This document shows, in pieces, positions 59,365 through 64,000 of a stretch of DNA of 64,000 nucleotides. The position numbers and the translations under genes are program-made. Source of the DNA: Pedobacter chinensis (lineage in GTDB: Bacteria; Bacteroidota; Bacteroidia; Sphingobacteriales; Sphingobacteriaceae); the NCBI RefSeq assembly GCF_003339865.1, contig NZ_QPKV01000003.1, positions 124,001 through 188,000 on the forward strand, read 5' to 3'. Within the stretch, counting starts at the first letter, position 1; each line of letters starts with the position of its first letter. The notes beneath the pieces were generated by a model, which worked only from the letters and a program-made list of their open reading frames with translations, ran no database searches and was not told the origin of the DNA.

Positions 59365-62300
59365 TTGAACATTCGCGATTTAATAAACAGATATAAAACC
59401 GACGATAGGGTAACTCAATTTACCAAAGCGTTGAACGCCTCTAAAAACCCTAAGATCCAATTAAAGGGATTAGTGGGTTCTGCCGATGCCATTGTTGCTC
59501 TTTCCTCCTATTTTTTACTGCATAAACCTTTGCTCTTCGTACTTCCGGATAGGGAAGAGGCAGCGTATTTTCAATCTGATCTGGAAAGCGTTCTGGATAA
59601 ACAAGTCTTGTTATTTCCATCTTCTTACCGAAAATCCTTCGATTTTACGCAGGTTGATACTGCAAATGTATTGGCTCGCGCCGAAGTTTTAAACGAACTG
59701 AATCACGATTCGGAATATGGAAAGATTGTGGTTTCTTACCCTGAAGCTATTGCCGAAAAGGTAATTGATCGTTCTGCTTTAGAGAAAAACACTCTAGAAA
59801 TCAGTCTTGGTGCTAGACTGGGGATAGATTTCATTAATGAGTTTTTAATTGATTATGATTTCGACAGGCGTGATTTTGTTTATGAACCTGGTCAGTTTTC
59901 AATTCGTGGTGGTATTGTCGATATTTTTTCATTCTCTTCCGATTTGCCTTATCGCATTGAGTTTTTTGGCGATGAAGTAGAGAGTATCCGTAGCTTTGAA
60001 ATTGAAAGCCAGCTTTCGGTAGCCGATGTTAAATCGCTTACCATTGTGCCAAACGTTCAGGCTAAGTTTTTAACCGAAAGCAACATCAGCATTCTCGATT
60101 ATATTGATCAGGATACGCAACTTTGGTTTAAGGATGTCGAATTTACTTTGGATATTGTTAAAGCAGGTTATAAAAAAGCCGTTGAGCTTTGGAAAGCTTT
60201 GCCTGCGGCAGATAAAACTCAAAATCCCGAATGGATCGATCCTAAATTTGCCTTCAGTGATGAAAAACTATTAGGCGATCATTTACACGATTTCCCTTTA
60301 GTGGAATTTGGCAAACAGTTTTTTTATAAAACCAGCGATCGCTTTGAATTTGAAACCAAACCGCAGCCATCATTCAACAAAGATTTCAATCTCCTCATTC
60401 ATAACTTAAAGGAAAATGAAAAAGAGGGAATTGTAAACTTCATTTTTACCGATTCTCCCAAACAGATTGAACGTTTATATGCCATTTTGGAGGATATTGA
60501 TAAAACGGCAAAGTTTACGCCCATAAACAGCATGTTGCGTGAAGGTTTTGTTGATCCGCAAATTCAAACTGCCTTTTATACTGATCATCAAATTTTTGAT
60601 CGCTACTATAAATACAAGCTTAAAAAAGGTTATCAGAAAAGCCAGGCGATTACGCTCAAAGATCTTCGTGAGCTTAAATCAGGCGATTATGTAACCCATA
60701 TTGACCATGGAATTGGAAAATATGCCGGTTTAGAAAAAGTTGAGGTTAACGGCAAAACGCAGGAAATGATCCGCCTGATTTATGCAGACAATGATTTGCT
60801 TTATGTAAACATTAACTCGCTCAATCGTATTGCAAAATATAGCGGCAAGGAAAGCGGCGTACCCAAAATGAATAAATTGGGTACCGACGCCTGGGATAAA
60901 CTCAAAAAAACCACTAAAAAAAAAGTTAAAGACATTGCCCGTGACCTGATCAAACTGTATGCTTTACGCAAAACTCAGGCTGGAACCGCTTTTTCTCCCG
61001 ATGGTTATTTGCAAACTGAACTGGAAGCGTCTTTTATTTACGAGGATACACCAGATCAGTTAAAGGCTACTCAAGATGTGAAAAAGGATATGGAATCTCC
61101 ACACCCGATGGATCGTTTGGTTTGTGGCGATGTGGGTTTTGGAAAAACAGAAATTGCCGTTCGTGCGGCATTTAAAGCCGTTGCAGAGGGCAAACAAGCT
61201 GCAGTTTTGGTTCCGACAACCATTTTAGCCTTACAGCATTTTAAAACGTTCTCTTCGCGGTTGAAAGATTTTCCCGTTACGGTTGATTATATCAATCGTT
61301 TCAAAACCAGTAAGCAAATCAAAGATACTTTGGCTGAGGCTGCAGCCGGAAAGGTTGATATCTTAATCGGCACGCACCGTTTGCTAAGTAAAGATGTGAA
61401 GTTTAAGGATCTGGGAATCATGATTATTGATGAGGAACAAAAGTTTGGTGTTACCGCAAAAGAACGGTTAAAAGCAGTTCGTGTAAATGTAGATACCTTA
61501 ACTTTAACTGCCACACCAATTCCAAGAACTTTGCATTTCTCATTAATGGGAGCGCGGGATTTATCCATCATCAGTACCCCACCGCCAAACCGACAACCGG
61601 TAAGCACTGAATTGCATGTTTTTAACGATAAGTTGATTCAGGAGGCCGTTCAGTTTGAATTAGATCGTGGCGGGCAGGTTTTCTTTATTCATAACCGGGT
61701 AAATGATTTAATGCAGTTAGGCGGATTAATTCAAAAATTAGTTCCAAAAGCCAGAATTGGCATTGCACATGGCCAGCTGGATGGCGATGCGCTGGAAGAT
61801 GTGATGCTCGATTTTATTAATGGCGAAAAAGATGTTTTAGTAGCCACGACAATTATTGAAGCAGGCCTGGATATACCAAATGCCAATACCATCATCATTA
61901 ACCATGCACACATGTTTGGTTTAAGTGATTTGCATCAAATGCGTGGCCGTGTAGGCAGAAGCAATAAAAAAGCATTCTGTTATTTGTTATCGCCGCCACT
62001 TTCTACTTTAACTTCTGAAGCCCGGAAACGTTTAAGCGCCATTGAAGAGTTTTCTGATTTGGGCAGTGGCTTCAATGTGGCCATGCGGGATTTAGATATC
62101 CGCGGTAGCGGAAATTTATTAGGTGCCGAGCAAAGTGGTTTCATTGCCGAAATCGGCTTTGAAATGTACCATAAGATTTTGGACGAAGCCATTCAGGAAC
62201 TGAAAGAGGCTGAATTTAAAGGTTTGTTCGAAAATGAACCTGAACGCCCTTTTGTGGGTTTTACGCAGGTTGATACCGATTTGGAGCTATACATTCCGGA

Positions 62301-62703
62301 TGCCTATATTACCAACATTACAGAACGCTACAACTTATATACCGAGCTTTCTAAATTAGATAATGAAACTGATTTAGCCATTTTTGAAAAACATTTAGCT
62401 GATCGGTTTGGCCCCGTGCCGCCACAGGTAAAAACCATGTTGAGTGTGGTTCGTTTGCAGTGGTTTGGGAAAAAACTCGGTTTTGAGAAAATTAGTTTCA
62501 AGAAAAACAGCCTACGGGGCTATTTTTTAAGCGATAAACAATCGAAATATTTCGATTCAAATACCTTTACCAAGATTTTAACTTTTGCCCAAAACCATCC
62601 GCGAATGTGTAATTTGAAAGAGGTTAAGAATACTTTGCGCATCGCTTTTGATAATGTAAATACCGTTGAAGAGGCTATTCAAACACTCGAATTAATTGAT
62701 TAA
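59365..62703 (+). CDS. mfd: Transcription-repair coupling factor
   Basis: This 1112-residue ATPase displaces stalled RNA polymerase and recruits UvrA. It has an N-terminal UvrB-homology region (YEPGQFSIRGGIVDIFSF), a polymerase-interacting CarD-like domain (HIDHGIGKYAGLEKVEV), a helicase core with Walker A GDVGFGKTE at about 588-596 and DEEQ at about 689, TATPIPRTLHFS, and the C-terminal TRG and regulatory parts (MRDLDIRGSGNLLGAEQ). Length is close to the E. coli 1148. The start is a TTG (59365); no upstream ATG is available in frame. A large palindrome follows the stop. Confidence 0.96.
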   Translation: MNIRDLINRYKTDDRVTQFTKALNASKNPKIQLKGLVGSADAIVALSSYFLLHKPLLFVLPDREEAAYFQSDLESVLDKQVLLFPSSYRKSFDFTQVDTANVLARAEVLNELNHDSEYGKIVVSYPEAIAEKVIDRSALEKNTLEISLGARLGIDFINEFLIDYDFDRRDFVYEPGQFSIRGGIVDIFSFSSDLPYRIEFFGDEVESIRSFEIESQLSVADVKSLTIVPNVQAKFLTESNISILDYIDQDTQLWFKDVEFTLDIVKAGYKKAVELWKALPAADKTQNPEWIDPKFAFSDEKLLGDHLHDFPLVEFGKQFFYKTSDRFEFETKPQPSFNKDFNLLIHNLKENEKEGIVNFIFTDSPKQIERLYAILEDIDKTAKFTPINSMLREGFVDPQIQTAFYTDHQIFDRYYKYKLKKGYQKSQAITLKDLRELKSGDYVTHIDHGIGKYAGLEKVEVNGKTQEMIRLIYADNDLLYVNINSLNRIAKYSGKESGVPKMNKLGTDAWDKLKKTTKKKVKDIARDLIKLYALRKTQAGTAFSPDGYLQTELEASFIYEDTPDQLKATQDVKKDMESPHPMDRLVCGDVGFGKTEIAVRAAFKAVAEGKQAAVLVPTTILALQHFKTFSSRLKDFPVTVDYINRFKTSKQIKDTLAEAAAGKVDILIGTHRLLSKDVKFKDLGIMIIDEEQKFGVTAKERLKAVRVNVDTLTLTATPIPRTLHFSLMGARDLSIISTPPPNRQPVSTELHVFNDKLIQEAVQFELDRGGQVFFIHNRVNDLMQLGGLIQKLVPKARIGIAHGQLDGDALEDVMLDFINGEKDVLVATTIIEAGLDIPNANTIIINHAHMFGLSDLHQMRGRVGRSNKKAFCYLLSPPLSTLTSEARKRLSAIEEFSDLGSGFNVAMRDLDIRGSGNLLGAEQSGFIAEIGFEMYHKILDEAIQELKEAEFKGLFENEPERPFVGFTQVDTDLELYIPDAYITNITERYNLYTELSKLDNETDLAIFEKHLADRFGPVPPQVKTMLSVVRLQWFGKKLGFEKISFKKNSLRGYFLSDKQSKYFDSNTFTKILTFAQNHPRMCNLKEVKNTLRIAFDNVNTVEEAIQTLELID

Positions 62704-62706
62704 AAC

Positions 62707-62770
62707 GTTAATTCAGTCAGTTGATTGACTCAATTAATGTTAATTCAGTCAATCAACTGACTCAATTAAC
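62707..62770. repeat. Near-perfect 64-bp palindrome made of two 30-bp units
   Basis: Two 30-base units (62708-62737 and 62740-62769) share ends TTAATTCAGTCA and TGACTCAATTAA but have inverted cores (GTTGAT against ATCAAC). The whole 64 bases are self-complementary at about 58 positions. ATTTTTTATT follows, so it can terminate mfd transcripts, and a promoter box for the next gene lies 10 bases downstream. Confidence 0.85.
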
Positions 62771-62779
62771 ATTTTTTAT

Positions 62780-62787
62780 TATATTTG
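62780..62787 (+). promoter_or_regulatory. -7 promoter box of the AAA/DUF4143 ATPase gene
   Basis: TATATTTG fits TAnnTTTG exactly and ends 4 bases before the ATG at 62792. The expected -33 position falls inside the palindrome at 62707-62770, so a protein bound to the palindrome could control it. Confidence 0.5.
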
Positions 62788-62791
62788 ACTT

Positions 62792-63928
62792 ATGCAAAGT
62801 CAGATTTCAAGATATTTAAAATCAACGATCCTGAATAAAATAGGAAAGAATAAAGTAATTCTACTCTTTGGAACGAGGAGGGTTGGAAAAACCTGGCTTA
62901 TTGAACAGATTACAGCTGAAGCAAACATCGAACATCTTTTATTAAATGGAGAAGACCAGGATGTTCAAATCTTGCTGACCACAAGAACTGTAGCAAACTA
63001 CAGTCGAATTTTAGGCAATGCCAAATTATTAGTGATTGATGAGGCGCAGGTAATCCCTGAAATCGGGAAAATTTTAAAACTGCTTATTGACAGCTTTAAA
63101 GACTTAACTATTATAGCAAGCGGCTCATCCGCTTTTGATCTTTCCAACCAAACAGGAGAACCTTTAACAGGGAGAAGTTTAACTTACTATTTATATCCAA
63201 TTGCTCAGATGGAACTGGCGCAATATGAAAATGGCTTACAGACTTTGCAAAATCTCGAGGAGAGGTTAATTTTTGGCGCTTATCCTGAAATATTTCAATT
63301 GGAAACCCTTACAGAGAAGTCGCAGTATTTAACAGAGCTGGTAAAATCATATTTACTTAAAGATATTTTGATGTATGAAACCATTCAGAATAGCAATAAA
63401 TTATTAGAGTTACTAAAACTTATTGCCTTTCAGGTTGGTTCAGAAGTTTCTATAGATGAGATTTCGCGTTCGCTGGGAATTAGCAAAAACACGGTAGATC
63501 GTTACCTCGATTTACTTTCAAAAGTATTTATCATTTATAAAGTTGGTGGTTACAGCAATAATTTGCGTAAAGAAGTAACCAAATCTTCTAAATGGTATTT
63601 TTATGATAACGGAATTCGTAATGCTATTATCAATGATTTTAGGTTATTAGCACTACGTAATGATCAGGGAATTTTGTGGGAAAATTATGGTTTCAGCGAG
63701 CGTATCAAAAAAATGTCGTATCAGCAACAGGGTGTTCAACATTATTTCTGGCGTACCTATGATCAGCAGGAACTTGACATGATAGAAGCCAAAAATGGAG
63801 AGATCTTAGCTGTCGATTTTAAATGGGGAAACCAAAAAAAGAAAATTCCAGGCTTTTTTGCTAAAAACTATCCTGATGTACCATTTTCTATAATTAACAA
63901 AGAAAATTATTTAGATTTTATACTTTAA
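62792..63928 (+). CDS. AAA/DUF4143 ATP-binding protein
   Basis: This 378-residue protein has an N-terminal AAA_14-type ATPase with Walker A GTRRVGKT at 27-34 and Walker B LLVIDEAQ at 79-86, then a helix-turn-helix-like segment (EISRSLGISKNTVDRYLDLL) and a C-terminal DUF4143 nuclease-like region (KWYFYDNGIRNAII, WRTYDQQELDMIEAKNGEILAVDFKWG), whose last part is reminiscent of PD-(D/E)XK folds (D...E.K...D.KW). Function is unknown; such genes are frequent, often acquired, and patchily distributed. It overlaps the next gene by one base. Confidence 0.9.
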   Translation: MQSQISRYLKSTILNKIGKNKVILLFGTRRVGKTWLIEQITAEANIEHLLLNGEDQDVQILLTTRTVANYSRILGNAKLLVIDEAQVIPEIGKILKLLIDSFKDLTIIASGSSAFDLSNQTGEPLTGRSLTYYLYPIAQMELAQYENGLQTLQNLEERLIFGAYPEIFQLETLTEKSQYLTELVKSYLLKDILMYETIQNSNKLLELLKLIAFQVGSEVSIDEISRSLGISKNTVDRYLDLLSKVFIIYKVGGYSNNLRKEVTKSSKWYFYDNGIRNAIINDFRLLALRNDQGILWENYGFSERIKKMSYQQQGVQHYFWRTYDQQELDMIEAKNGEILAVDFKWGNQKKKIPGFFAKNYPDVPFSIINKENYLDFIL

Positions 63929-64000
63929 TGTTTGACCCAACCTTATTGCTCGATTTAGTGAAAATGCAAATGCCTTATGGAAAATATAAAGGTTATTTAA
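63928..64000 (+). CDS. DUF3820 family protein, cut by window end
   Basis: The ATG at 63928 overlaps the last base of the ATPase stop codon. The visible 24 codons (MFDPTLLLDLVKMQMPYGKY...) match the start of DUF3820, whose KMxMPYGKYKG motif is characteristic. The rest lies beyond the window, so length and integrity cannot be judged. Confidence 0.75.
   Translation, partial: MFDPTLLLDLVKMQMPYGKYKGYL

Noticed and set aside
1..64000. CRISPR array, tRNA, rRNA or complete insertion sequence
   Set aside because: No regularly spaced repeats, no tRNA-like T-loop with matching arms, no rRNA blocks and no transposase frame were seen on either strand.

Overview
The window looks like chromosomal DNA from a Bacteroidota, most likely a Sphingobacteriaceae member close to Pedobacter. 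The basis is low GC, A-rich leaders with little Shine-Dalgarno, TAnnTTTG-type -7 promoter boxes, a SusC-plug-like sequence, a 7TMR-DISM histidine kinase, a long acidic tail on ribosomal protein S16, and dispersed intergenic hairpins of the GATTGCTTCGTGCC(T/C)CGCAATGACG type. Genus is inferred from protein resemblance and was not tested by a search. No rRNA, tRNA, CRISPR array or complete insertion sequence is visible.

Bases 1-19100 hold a pectin and galacturonate catabolic locus. After an AhpD-like gene come a secreted GH43 (minus strand), a CE8 pectinesterase, a GH28 polygalacturonase, a GH105 hydrolase fused to a C-terminal domain, and a PL10 pectate lyase. The intracellular route follows, all on the plus strand: uxaB, uxaA, uxaC, kdgK, eda, an ExuT-like MFS transporter and a GapN-like aldehyde dehydrogenase. 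Together they could take methylated pectin to galacturonate, then to pyruvate and 3-phosphoglycerate. A LacI-type palindromic operator lies upstream of the GH28 gene. No susC/susD pair and no regulator gene lie in the window. The GapN-like protein has Gly where the family general-base Glu is expected.

Bases 19100-34400 are mostly housekeeping: a lipoprotein, two small hypotheticals, a beta-CASP metallo-hydrolase, proA/proB, a membrane protein, an M16 peptidase, peptide deformylase, a carboxypeptidase-regulatory-like protein, a NifU-type and an Mrp/Nbp35 iron-sulfur protein, an AsmA-like plus GT51 fusion, hpt, a phosphatidylserine decarboxylase homologue and an MscS channel.

Bases 34400-40400 (minus strand) carry the rpsP-rimM-trmD-rplS ribosomal group, opened up by a lipoprotein gene and a response regulator/7TM histidine kinase pair. 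Bases 40400-51600 carry a nucleotidase, a large mosaic VIT/VWA protein containing a SusC-plug-like stretch, a YbjQ protein, pfkA, a DsbD split over two genes, birA, rsfS and ftsH.

Bases 51600-64000 hold a LUD-domain gene whose 3' end recurs 1.1 kb away, as a decayed copy, on the far side of a YoeB-type toxin-antitoxin module. Then come a KAS III enzyme, a TPR protein, a zinc-ribbon protein, a Nif3 homologue, a TM2/DUF2752 pair, mfd, an almost perfect 64-bp palindrome, an AAA/DUF4143 ATPase and the start of a DUF3820 gene cut by the window edge. The two most unusual items are the mosaic VIT protein and the toxin-antitoxin segment bounded by LUD tails.
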